In this document: piece by piece, positions 16,807-27,319 of the stretch
Layout: each line of letters starts with the position of its first letter
Numbering within the stretch: position 1 is the first letter of the stretch
Assembly (NCBI GenBank): GCA_023431205.1
Contig: JAEYXQ010000138.1
Location: 1 to 27,382, forward strand
Direction of reading: 5' to 3'
From: Pseudomonadota bacterium
GTDB lineage: Bacteria > Pseudomonadota > Alphaproteobacteria > Rhizobiales > Devosiaceae
DNA: 27,382 bases
The notes under the pieces: generated by a model
Databases searched by the model: none
Told to the model about the DNA's origin: nothing
What the model saw: the letters and a program-made list of their open reading frames with translations, nothing else
Program-made: the position numbers and the translations under genes

Positions 16807-17364
16807 CTAGACCTGCATGATCTCCTGTTCCTTGCCGGCGACCACCTTGTCGATCTCGGCCACGGCTTCGTCGGTCGCCTTCTGGACCAGTTCGCTCTGC
16901 TTCTTGGCGTCGTCCTGGCTCAGGTCGCCGTCCTTCTCCGCCTTCTTCAGCGCATCCATGCCGTCGCGACGGATATGGCGCACAGCGACGCGCGCCTGCT
17001 CGGCGTAGTTGTGGGCGACCTTGACGAGTTCCTTGCGGCGCTGTTCGTTCAGCTCCGGCAGCGGCACGCGGATGACCTGGCCTTCGCCCATCGGGTTGAG
17101 GCCAAGGCCGCTGTCACGGATCGCCTTCTCCACGGCATTGGCCATGGACCGGTCCCACACCTGCACGCTCAGCATACGCGGCTCCGGCACGGTCACCGTG
17201 GCCACCTGGTTGAGCGGCATGCGGGAGCCATAGGCCTCTACGGTCACCGGCTCGAGAAGGCTGGCGCTGGCGCGCCCGGTCCGCAGCCCGGCCAGTTCGT
17301 CGCGCAGTGACGCAATGGACTTCTGCATGCGGTTCTTGAGATCGGCGAGATCATAAGTGGCCAT
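16807..17364 (-). CDS. frr: ribosome recycling factor
   Basis: It splits post-termination ribosomes together with EF-G. The 185-residue length is exactly typical. Visible family features are LRTGRASASLLEPVTVEAYG, NQVATVTVPEPR, VWDRSM, and the helical segment with NEQRRKELVK and VAVRHIRRD. It begins 16 bases after the pyrH stop, with an AGAAGGACC-type ribosome binding site in the gap. The order pyrH-frr-uppS is conserved across proteobacteria. Confidence 0.97.
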   Translation of the reverse strand: MATYDLADLKNRMQKSIASLRDELAGLRTGRASASLLEPVTVEAYGSRMPLNQVATVTVPEPRMLSVQVWDRSMANAVEKAIRDSGLGLNPMGEGQVIRVPLPELNEQRRKELVKVAHNYAEQARVAVRHIRRDGMDALKKAEKDGDLSQDDAKKQSELVQKATDEAVAEIDKVVAGKEQEIMQV

Positions 17365-17380
17365 GTTCTGGTCCTTCTGG

Positions 17381-18106
17381 TCAGAGCGGCTTGTTCTTGC
17401 TTACCCGGGTAGAACGGGCCGTGCCCGAGAGTACACCGGCAAGTCCAGCCGTATCGTTAAGCGCATAGACGATTATCGGCATGCCATTGTCGCGGGCAAG
17501 CGCAAATGCCGCCGTGTCCATGACCCGCAGGTCCTGACCGATAACTTCGTCGTAGGTGACGTGGTCGTAGCGGATGGCCGCCGGATCCTTCAAGGGGTCG
17601 GCCGAATAGACGCCGTCCACCTTGGTGCCCTTGAGCACCACGTCGCATTCGAGTTCGATGGCGCGCAGGGTCGAGGCCGTATCCGTGGTGAAGAACGGAT
17701 TGCCGGTACCGCCACCGAGAACCACCACATAGCCCTCCTCGAGCGAGGCCTTGGCTTCCCGCGCGGTGAAGGCGTCGGCCACCGATGGCATCGGAACGGC
17801 GCTGAAGGGCTTGGACTTCACGCCCTGGCGCGAGATGGCATTGCTGAGGGCCAGCGCGTTGATCATGGTGCCGAGCATGCCCATGGTATCGGCAGTCACC
17901 CGGTCGGTGCCGTCTGCCGCACCTGCCATGCCGCGGAAGATGTTGCCGCCACCGACGACGATGGCGATCTCCATGCCGGACTTGGCCACATCGGCGATCT
18001 GCTTCGCCACGGCCTGCAGAAACGGCGGTTCGATGCCGAAGGAATTATCACCCGCCAGCGCCTCCCCCGATACCTTGAGCAGGATGCGTTTGTAGGCAGG
18101 CGCCAT
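17381..18106 (-). CDS. pyrH: UMP kinase
   Basis: It phosphorylates UMP to UDP in pyrimidine synthesis, an allosteric hexamer of the amino acid kinase fold. The 241-residue protein shows the family pattern: YKRILLKVSGEAL at the start, IAIVVGGGNIFRG, DTMGMLGTMINALAL, GGTGNPFFTTDTA, and VLKGTKVDGVYSADP. The ATG at 18106 is chosen for the family start and the AGAGG seven bases upstream; the frame stays open 22 codons further but that part is unlike PyrH. The 196-base gap to tsf carries a terminator-like hairpin after tsf, so pyrH may have its own promoter, though none is clear. Confidence 0.97.
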   Translation of the reverse strand: MAPAYKRILLKVSGEALAGDNSFGIEPPFLQAVAKQIADVAKSGMEIAIVVGGGNIFRGMAGAADGTDRVTADTMGMLGTMINALALSNAISRQGVKSKPFSAVPMPSVADAFTAREAKASLEEGYVVVLGGGTGNPFFTTDTASTLRAIELECDVVLKGTKVDGVYSADPLKDPAAIRYDHVTYDEVIGQDLRVMDTAAFALARDNGMPIIVYALNDTAGLAGVLSGTARSTRVSKNKPL

Positions 18107-18264
18107 CGGCGGACCTCTTCGAGTATGGACACTTCGGGCTGAACGCCGACCGCACCGGCGCCAGGACGACACTAAGAGAGCGGCTTCCCGGAGGGAAGTG
18201 CCAGACCGGTCGGTTGGTTAGGAGGGGTTTTAGCGGCGATCCCGGCTAAATCAAGGCCCGCCGG

Positions 18265-18297
18265 AAAGGAAAGGGGCGGACCTTTCGGCCCGCCCCT
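18265..18297 (-). terminator. terminator-like hairpin after tsf
   Basis: On minus, AGGGGCGG pairs with CCGCCCCT over 8 bp, with one mismatch and two more inner pairs around a GAAA loop, followed by a TTTCCTTT tract. It begins 5 bases after the tsf stop and probably separates rpsB-tsf, at least in part, from pyrH and the envelope genes. The U-tract is broken by Cs. Confidence 0.7.
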
Positions 18298-18302
18298 GAA
18301 AC

Positions 18303-19232
18303 TTACGCCTTCACGCCGGCGGTGGCGGCGACTTCAGCAGCGAAGTCGCTCTCGGCCTTCTCGATGCCTTCTCCCAGAGCGTAGCGGACGAACTTCGTCA
18401 GCTTCACCGGAGCGCCGACGTCATTCTCGGCCTTCTTGAGGGCGTCGCCGACCTTGGTCTCGCCATCGATGACGAAGGTCTGCGCCAGCAGCGTGACCTC
18501 TTCGTAGTACTTGCGGATGCGGCCTTCGACCATCTTCTCGGCGATGTCGGCCGGCTTGCCGGATTCCTTCACCTGCTCGAGGATGATCGCGCGCTCGCGC
18601 GCCACCACATCCTGGTCCAGTTCGTCGGGCGTGATCGCCAGCGGATTGGTCGCGGCGATGTGCATAGCGAGCTGCTTGCCGAGGGCCGACAGCTGAGCCT
18701 TGTCGCCCGTAGATTCAAGCGCGACCAGGATACCGATCTTGCCGAGGCCCGGCTTGACCGCGTTGTGCACATAGCTCTCGACGACACCATCGGTGACTTC
18801 GAGCAGCGCGGTGCGACGCAGGTTCATGTTCTCGCCGATCTTGGCGATGGCTTCGGTCAGCTCGGCGGAAACCGAGTGGCCCGAACCGGGGAACGGCATC
18901 TCGCCGAGCTTCACCACGTCGCCATCGGCGTCGAGGCCCAGCTTGGCGACATTGGCGACGATCGCCTGGAACTGCTCGTTGCGGGCAACGAAGTCGGTCT
19001 CGGAGTTGACCTCGACGACGGCAGCCTTGTTGCCGGCGGTAGCAACGCCGATCAGACCTTCAGCCGCGACGCGGTCGGCCTTCTTGGCAGCCTTGGCCAG
19101 GCCACGGGTGCGCAGCCAATCGACCGCAGCGTCCATGTCGCCATTGGTTTCGGCCAGGGCCTTCTTGCAGTCCATCATCCCGACGCCGGTCGAGTCGCGG
19201 AGCTGCTTGACCATTGCAGCAGTGATTTCCAT
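18303..19232 (-). CDS. tsf: translation elongation factor Ts
   Basis: It is the nucleotide exchange factor for EF-Tu. The 309-residue protein begins ITAAMVKQLRDSTGVGMMDC, the family UBA-like N-terminus, then KKALAETNGD and EVNSETDFVARNEQF of the core, followed by the duplicated dimerisation region expected at this length. The start at 19232 has AAAGG 6 bases upstream and lies 71 bases after the rpsB stop, with a GC-rich hairpin in the gap. The pairing with rpsB is nearly universal in bacteria. Confidence 0.98.
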   Translation of the reverse strand: MEITAAMVKQLRDSTGVGMMDCKKALAETNGDMDAAVDWLRTRGLAKAAKKADRVAAEGLIGVATAGNKAAVVEVNSETDFVARNEQFQAIVANVAKLGLDADGDVVKLGEMPFPGSGHSVSAELTEAIAKIGENMNLRRTALLEVTDGVVESYVHNAVKPGLGKIGILVALESTGDKAQLSALGKQLAMHIAATNPLAITPDELDQDVVARERAIILEQVKESGKPADIAEKMVEGRIRKYYEEVTLLAQTFVIDGETKVGDALKKAENDVGAPVKLTKFVRYALGEGIEKAESDFAAEVAATAGVKA

Positions 19233-19246
19233 GGGTTAACCTTTCC

Positions 19247-19267
19247 GCGGTCCCACCCGGGGACCGC
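19247..19267 (-). promoter_or_regulatory. hairpin in the rpsB-tsf gap
   Basis: GCGGTCCC and GGGACCGC form a perfect 8-bp stem with a 5-base loop, 14 bases upstream of the tsf ATG and directly before its ribosome binding site. No T-run follows, so it is more likely an mRNA stability or translation element than a terminator. Confidence 0.5.
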
Positions 19268-19303
19268 CTGAATTCGATTCGATGCGGAAGTCCGAAAAGG
19301 GAC

Positions 19304-20071
19304 TTAGTTGACGGTTTCGTCGGACGGCAGGTCTTCAGCCGGAGCTTCGGCGGCAGCGCCGAGATCCTGACCCAGAGCGCTCGAAGAGCGGCTGATGCCG
19401 TCAAGAGCAGCACGGGACACCAGCGAGACGTAGAGCTCGAGAGCGCGCGAGGCGTCGTCGTTGCCCGGGATGGCGTAGTCAACCACGTCCGGATCGGAGT
19501 TGGTGTCGACGATGGCGACGACCGGGATGCCGAGACGACGGGCTTCCTTGATCGCGTTCGCTTCCTTGTTCGTGTCGATCACGAACAGCAGCGACGGCAG
19601 GTTGCCCATGTCCTTGATGCCGCCGAGGTCGCGCTCGAGACGCTCCTGCTCGCGGGACATCATCAGGCGCTCCTTCTTGGTGCGCAGGCTACGCTCGTCG
19701 TCGGTCATCGACTCGAGCTCGCGCAGGCGGGAGATCGAGTTCGAAATGGTCTGCCAGTTGGTCAGCGTGCCGCCGAGCCAGCGGGAGTTGACGTAGTACT
19801 GGGCGCACTGCTTGGCGGCATCGGCCACCAGCGGAGCGGCCTGGCGCTTGGTGCCGACGAACAGCACGCGGCCGCCATCGGCCACGGTGTCGGACACGAG
19901 CTGCAGCGCCCGGCTCAGGGCCGGCACGGTCTGCGACAGGTCGAGGATGTGGATGTCGTTGCGCACGCCGAAGATGAAGCGTTCCATCTTCGGGTTCCAG
20001 CGGTGCTTCTGGTGACCAAAGTGGACGCCGGCTTCGAGAAGCTGACGCATGGAGAAATCGGGCAGAGCCAT
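19304..20071 (-). CDS. rpsB: 30S ribosomal protein S2
   Basis: It is a component of the small ribosomal subunit. The 255-residue protein begins LPDFSMRQLLEAGVHFGHQK and has HRWNPKMERFIFGVRNDIHI, the FVGTKRQA segment, NSRWLGGTLTNW, and the DTNSDPDVVDYAIPGNDDA signature. The ATG at 20071 is favoured by AAGGAG 8 bases upstream and by the family start; the open frame extends 21 codons upstream into the leader RNA and is not coding. It is headed by a structured leader and its own promoter and leads the rpsB-tsf unit. Confidence 0.98.
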   Translation of the reverse strand: MALPDFSMRQLLEAGVHFGHQKHRWNPKMERFIFGVRNDIHILDLSQTVPALSRALQLVSDTVADGGRVLFVGTKRQAAPLVADAAKQCAQYYVNSRWLGGTLTNWQTISNSISRLRELESMTDDERSLRTKKERLMMSREQERLERDLGGIKDMGNLPSLLFVIDTNKEANAIKEARRLGIPVVAIVDTNSDPDVVDYAIPGNDDASRALELYVSLVSRAALDGISRSSSALGQDLGAAAEAPAEDLPSDETVN

Positions 20072-20105
20072 GATGGCTGCTCCTTGCTTTACCGGTTGAG
20101 ACCTC

Positions 20106-20167
20106 CACGAAGCAGTGCGGCGGTTTCCCGCCACCGGATGGATGCCCTCGCGGGCGCCGGCTTCGTG
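20106..20167 (-). promoter_or_regulatory. structured 5' leader of rpsB: three-helix junction
   Basis: On minus, an outer 8-bp perfect stem (CACGAAGC/GCTTCGTG) encloses two hairpins. One is GCCC-GCGA-GGGC; the other is GTGGCGG-GAAA-CCGCCGC with one wobble pair. Both loops are GNRA tetraloops. The element sits 34 bases upstream of the rpsB start and about 30 bases after a predicted start point. Autoregulation of rpsB-tsf by S2 is known in E. coli, so this is a good candidate for the S2-binding site or another leader control. Function here is inference. Confidence 0.65.
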
Positions 20168-20202
20168 TGTGAATTGCGCCGACCGCAGCCGGACGCGTGG
20201 GC

Positions 20203-20231
20203 GATATAGGGGATGGAGGCGGCAAAAGCAA
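20203..20231 (-). promoter_or_regulatory. candidate promoter for rpsB-tsf
   Basis: On minus, TTGCTT and TATATC are separated by exactly 17 bases. Each matches the housekeeping consensus at 4 of 6 positions. It predicts a start near 20196 and a leader of about 125 bases that contains the whole three-helix structure. Confidence 0.6.
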
Positions 20232-20330
20232 GGGAGCCCCGGCCTGCTTGCACCCGGACGTTAATCCTGCGTCAACCCTCTGCAGTAACCCCCTCGTGAC
20301 GGGAACCAAAGTGGTGCTAGCCTGTTCCCC

Positions 20331-20423
20331 TGTCATAGACCCGTGCCGAGACACGGGGACAAGGGTGAAAGCCCCTGAGCGGGGGAGGATGGGCTGCGGG
20401 CTCGCCTCTCCCGCGTTGTTTTT
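20331..20423 (+). ncRNA. candidate small RNA between rpsB and dnaE
   Basis: On plus, a compound hairpin (TGTC/GACA outside, CCCGTG/CACGGG inside, 20331-20361) is followed by a terminator with a T-run. No plus-strand gene lies upstream, since rpsB and dnaE are both on minus. A CCCC/GGGG pairing at 20372-20384 could compete with the terminator stem, so the RNA may have two alternative folds. A weak promoter (GTGACG, 16 bases, TAGCCT) lies just before it. Family not recognised. Confidence 0.4.
20379..20423 (+). terminator. intrinsic terminator, plus strand, facing the dnaE end
   Basis: GCGGGGGAGG pairs with CCTCTCCCGC (10 bp, one G-U pair) around a 16-base loop and is followed by GTTGTTTTT. The T-run lies only on the plus strand, so it does not suit dnaE, which ends at 20430 on minus. 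It best explains a small plus-strand transcript. Confidence 0.6.
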
Positions 20424-20429
20424 GCGCTC

Positions 20430-23894
<3,465 letters not shown>

Positions 23895-23959
23895 GACAGA
23901 GTCTCTATCACTCCCCTGCCCGGCTTCTCAAACCGTGCCTCCGTGTTGCCCACAGCCGA

Positions 23960-24061
23960 TCAGGCTGACAATGCCGAGAGCACGTCCATCCAGCCGACCG
24001 AGGCCACGGTGAAGGTGACGAGAGTGACGAAGGCGGCGAAGTCTTTGATGAATGCCAACAT
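23960..24061 (-). CDS. 33-residue single-span membrane peptide, candidate SOS division inhibitor (SidA-like)
   Basis: On minus, an ATG at 24061 opens 33 codons ending in TGA. The product begins MLAFIKDFAAFVTL, continues with a hydrophobic stretch to about residue 24, and ends WMDVLSALSA, so it is one membrane helix with a short charged N-terminus. AGGAG lies 8 bases before the ATG, the best ribosome binding site in this region. A good promoter carrying two direct-repeat operators of LexA type precedes it. Small size, one span and SOS-type control recall SidA of Caulobacter, a 29-residue peptide that blocks division through FtsW; I do not claim sequence homology. A 70-codon frame over the same bases is less convincing. 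dnaE follows 65 bases downstream, probably on the same transcript. Confidence 0.65.
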   Translation of the reverse strand: MLAFIKDFAAFVTLVTFTVASVGWMDVLSALSA

Positions 24062-24076
24062 GTTGTCTGCTCCTGT

Positions 24077-24112
24077 GTTTCCGTAATGTTCTTGTATGTT
24101 TCCCGTTTGTTC
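24077..24112. promoter_or_regulatory. tandem LexA-type operators
   Basis: On plus, two copies of GTTT-N7-GTTC lie at 24077-24091 and 24098-24112, starting 21 bases apart. The four half-sites start at 24077, 24088, 24098 and 24109, so all lie on one helix face. The alphaproteobacterial LexA site is the direct repeat GTTC-N7-GTTC; each copy differs at one base. One operator fills the -35/-10 spacer and the other covers the predicted start point, as expected for repression. Confidence 0.55.
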
Positions 24113-24119
24113 CTGTCCA
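24091..24119 (-). promoter_or_regulatory. promoter for the 33-residue gene, perhaps also dnaE
   Basis: On minus, TGGACA (5 of 6) and TACAAG (4 of 6) are separated by 17 bases. The predicted start near 24084 leaves a leader of about 22 bases containing AGGAG. A GANTC site (24122-24126) lies just upstream of the -35, and a TTAG-N7-TTAG sequence resembling a CtrA box at 6 of 8 bases lies at 24160-24174. Confidence 0.6.
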
Positions 24120-24264
24120 TAGAATCCCCGATCTATTGCCCGCTGTTTGCCCGCGATAGTTAGCGAACCGTTAGGGAAACTTTCGTGGCGTTAACTTTTA
24201 GGGCCCATGCCAGAGCTGTTGCCGCTTGCCGCGTTGCCGCGACTCGCCTGAATGTCGCGGTATC

Positions 24265-24918
24265 ATGACCCCGGTTCCTCGCCTCAGCATCGGCCTGCTG
24301 CTCACCGCGGCAGCGGGATTCGCCGATGCCATCGGCTTCATCGTGCTGGGCGGGCACTATGTGTCGTTCATGAGCGGCAACACCACCCAGCTGGGCGCTG
24401 CACTTGCCGCCGGCGTGTGGCCGACGGTAGCGCTGGCCGCGGGGCTGGTGGTGCTGTTCTTTGCCGGAAGCTTCACCGGCTCGATGGTGGCATTGCGGGC
24501 AGGATCGCGCTGGGGCTCGGCCGCGGTGACTGCCATGGTGCTCGCCAGCTTTGTGGCAGCACTTGTCGTGGTGGCGCTGGGTGGTCCGGCGCAGATGGGC
24601 ATGGCGATCATTGCCGCCGGAGCCGGCGCGCAGAACGCGATCCTGGTGTCCACCGGCTCGGTGCGGCTGGGCACGACCTTCGTCACCGGTACATTGTTCA
24701 CCGCCGGGCAGGATCTGGCGCGGGGACTGCTCGGCGTTGCGCCCCCGTGGCGCTGGCTCCAGCACCTGCTGGTCTGGGCCTCGCTGATGGGTGGAGCACT
24801 GGTGGGAGCAATTGCCTATGGGCAGTGGTCGATCTGGAGCCTGATCCTGCCGGCGCTGCTCTACGCAGGCTTTACCCTCGCCTTCCTCATCCGGCCTCCG
24901 GCTCAGGTCATCCCCTGA
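24265..24918 (+). CDS. YoaK/DUF1275 family membrane protein
   Basis: The 217-residue protein belongs to the YoaK (DUF1275) family of small inner-membrane proteins whose role is unknown; some are treated as possible transporters. The family start is clear: GFADAIGFIVLGGHYVSFMS then GNTTQLG, and the second conserved segment GAQNAILVSTGSVRLGTTFV then TGTL. About six hydrophobic segments are visible. ATG 24265 is chosen because the family usually begins about 10-15 residues before the ADA motif; no strong ribosome binding site is seen and TTG 24226 is an alternative. It is divergent from the SOS-like peptide gene and ends at a terminator shared with clpA. Confidence 0.88.
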   Translation: MTPVPRLSIGLLLTAAAGFADAIGFIVLGGHYVSFMSGNTTQLGAALAAGVWPTVALAAGLVVLFFAGSFTGSMVALRAGSRWGSAAVTAMVLASFVAALVVVALGGPAQMGMAIIAAGAGAQNAILVSTGSVRLGTTFVTGTLFTAGQDLARGLLGVAPPWRWLQHLLVWASLMGGALVGAIAYGQWSIWSLILPALLYAGFTLAFLIRPPAQVIP

Positions 24919-24936
24919 GCCGAGAGCCGGGACAAA

Positions 24937-24967
24937 GAAAAGGCCGGGATCGCTCCCGGCCTCTTTT
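24937..24967. terminator. bidirectional intrinsic terminator between the DUF1275 gene and clpA
   Basis: A perfect 8-bp stem (GGCCGGGA/TCCCGGCC) with a TCGC loop is flanked by AAAGAAAA on the left and CTCTTTT on the right. It serves plus-strand transcripts of the DUF1275 gene and minus-strand transcripts of clpA, whose stop is at 24971. Confidence 0.92.
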
Positions 24968-24970
24968 GTA

Positions 24971-27310
24971 TCAGTTCTTGTCGGCGGTGGCCTTGGGCTT
25001 CTTGGGCTTGGGCAGCGCCTTGGGCTTGGCTGGCCGCGGGGGCACCGCGATCAGTTCGAGCTTGGCCTCTGCCCCCTCGCCCACCACGGCGACGGTGACG
25101 GTGCCGCCATTGACGAGTTCACCGAACAGCACCTGATCGGCCAGCGGCTTCTTGACGTACTCCTGGATCACCCGGCCCAGCGGACGGGCACCCATGCGCT
25201 CGTCATAGCCATGCTCGGCGAGCCAGTCGGCAGCTTCCGGGGTAAGGTTGATCGTGACACCGCGCTCGGCCAGCTGGCCTTCGAGCTGCAGCACGAACTT
25301 CTCCACCACCCGGGCCACGACCTCGCGCGGCAGCGGCGCGAAGGAGATGATGGCGTCGAGCCGGTTGCGGAACTCGGGCGAGAAGGTGCGGTTGATCGCC
25401 TCTTCGTCGTCCCCCTGCTCGCGCTTGCGGCCGAAGCCGATGGGCGAACGGGCCAGTTCGGCAGCGCCGACATTGGACGTCATGATCAGGATCACGTTGC
25501 GGAAGTCGACCGACTTGCCGTTGTGGTCCGTGAGCTTGCCGTGGTCCATGACCTGCAACAGGATGTTGTAGAGGTCCGGATGGGCCTTCTCGATCTCGTC
25601 CAGCAGCACCACGCAATGCGGGTGCTGGTCGACACCGTCGGTCAAAAGACCACCCTGGTCGAAGCCGACATAGCCCGGAGGGGCACCGATCAGCCGCGAA
25701 ACGGTGTGGCGCTCCATGTACTCGGACATGTCGAAGCGCAGCAGTTCGACGCCCAGCGTATCGGCGAGTTGCTTGGCAACCTCGGTCTTGCCGACGCCGG
25801 TCGGACCGGTGAACAGGTAGGAGCCGATGGGCTTCTCGGGTTCACGCAGGCCGGCACGAGCCAGCTTGATGGCCGACGACAGGGCTGTGATGGCCTGGTC
25901 CTGCCCGAACACCACCGTCTTGAGGCTCTGCTCGAGGCTCGACAGCAGTTCGGCATCGGACTTCGACACCGATTTGGGCGGGATGCGGGCGATCGAGGCG
26001 ATGGTGGTCTCGATGTCCTCGACGTCGATGATCGTCTTGCGCTGGTCTTCGGGGACCAGCATCTGCGAGGCACCGGTTTCGTCGATCACGTCAATCGCCT
26101 TGTCCGGGAGCTTGCGGTCCGAGATGTAACGCGCGCTCAGTTCCACCGCCGCGGTCAGCGCCTCGTCGGTATATTTGAGCTTGTGGAACTCCTCGAAGTA
26201 AGGGCGCAGGCCCTTGACGATCTCGATGGCGTCCGGGACCGTCGGCTCGTTGACGTCGATCTTCTGGAAGCGGCGGACCAGGGCCCGGTCCTTCTCGAAG
26301 AACTGGCGGTATTCCTTGTAGGTGGTCGAGCCGATGCAGCGGATCGCGCCCGAAGCCAGGGCCGGCTTTAGGAGGTTCGAGGCATCGAGCGCGCCGCCGG
26401 AGGTGGCGCCGGCACCGATCATGGTATGGATCTCGTCGATGAAGAGCACCGCGTTCGGCATCTTCTCGAGTTCCTTCATGACCGCCTTGAGGCGTTCCTC
26501 GAAGTCGCCGCGATAGCGGGTGCCGGCCAGGAGCGAACCAATGTCGAGCGCGTAGATGACCGCATCCCGTAGGACTTCCGGCACCTCGCCTTCGACGATC
26601 TTGCGGGCAAGGCCTTCGGCGATGGCGGTCTTGCCGACGCCGGCATCACCCACATAGATCGGGTTGTTCTTGGAGCGGCGGCACAGCACCTGGATGGTGC
26701 GGCGCAGTTCCGGATCGCGCCCGATCAGCGGGTCGATCTTGCCCTGGCGGGCCTTGTCGTTGAGGTTGACGCAGAAATCGGCAAGCGCCGAGCTCTTCTT
26801 GCTCTCGCCGTTCTCGGCGTGACCGCCTTCGCCGTCCTCGCTGCCACGCACCTTGCGCTCCTCGCTCGGGCCCGACTTGGTGATCCCGTGGGAAATGAAG
26901 TTGACCGCGTCCAGCCGGCTCATGTCCTGCTGTTCGAGGAAGTAGGCAGCGTGGCTCTCGCGCTCGGCAAAGATGGCGACCAGCACATTGGCGCCGGTGA
27001 CCTCCTCGCGGCCCGAGGATTGCACGTGGATGACGGCGCGCTGGATGACGCGCTGGAAGGCGGCTGTGGGGCGCGCATCCTGCCCGTTGGGCACGATGAG
27101 GCTGTCGAGCTCCTCGTTGATGAAGTCCTCGAGGTCGCTCTTGAGCGCGTCGATATCGACATCGCAGCCATTGAGTACGGCGATCGTCTCGCGGTCGTCG
27201 GTCAGCGCCAGCAGCAGATGCTCAAGGGTCGCGAACTCGTGGTTGCGCTCCCGTGCCAGGTTCATCGCCTGGTGCAGGGCTTTCTCGAGGCCGCGGGAAA
27301 ATGAGGGCAT
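24971..27310 (-). CDS. clpA: ATP-dependent Clp protease ATP-binding subunit ClpA
   Basis: It is an AAA+ unfoldase that feeds substrates, including N-degron proteins brought by ClpS, to ClpP. The 779-residue protein has the double Clp N-domain (about 1-145), then two AAA+ modules. The first has Walker A GDAGVGKT and Walker B VLFIDEIHTM; the second has Walker A GPTGVGKT, Walker B CVVLLDEIEKAH, and an IGF-type ClpP loop reading SPIGFGRKR. The C-terminal tail is extended and rich in Lys, Pro and Ala. ATG 27310 lies 9 bases after the clpS stop, with AGGA in between, so the two are co-translated. Confidence 0.97.
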   Translation of the reverse strand: MPSFSRGLEKALHQAMNLARERNHEFATLEHLLLALTDDRETIAVLNGCDVDIDALKSDLEDFINEELDSLIVPNGQDARPTAAFQRVIQRAVIHVQSSGREEVTGANVLVAIFAERESHAAYFLEQQDMSRLDAVNFISHGITKSGPSEERKVRGSEDGEGGHAENGESKKSSALADFCVNLNDKARQGKIDPLIGRDPELRRTIQVLCRRSKNNPIYVGDAGVGKTAIAEGLARKIVEGEVPEVLRDAVIYALDIGSLLAGTRYRGDFEERLKAVMKELEKMPNAVLFIDEIHTMIGAGATSGGALDASNLLKPALASGAIRCIGSTTYKEYRQFFEKDRALVRRFQKIDVNEPTVPDAIEIVKGLRPYFEEFHKLKYTDEALTAAVELSARYISDRKLPDKAIDVIDETGASQMLVPEDQRKTIIDVEDIETTIASIARIPPKSVSKSDAELLSSLEQSLKTVVFGQDQAITALSSAIKLARAGLREPEKPIGSYLFTGPTGVGKTEVAKQLADTLGVELLRFDMSEYMERHTVSRLIGAPPGYVGFDQGGLLTDGVDQHPHCVVLLDEIEKAHPDLYNILLQVMDHGKLTDHNGKSVDFRNVILIMTSNVGAAELARSPIGFGRKREQGDDEEAINRTFSPEFRNRLDAIISFAPLPREVVARVVEKFVLQLEGQLAERGVTINLTPEAADWLAEHGYDERMGARPLGRVIQEYVKKPLADQVLFGELVNGGTVTVAVVGEGAEAKLELIAVPPRPAKPKALPKPKKPKATADKN

Positions 27311-27319
27311 GGGACGATC

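Noticed and set aside
23908..24120. 70-codon minus-strand frame over the small membrane peptide gene
   Set aside because: It would start inside the promoter upstream of the predicted transcript start and its translation is low-complexity Ser/Pro/Arg; the 33-codon frame has the ribosome binding site.
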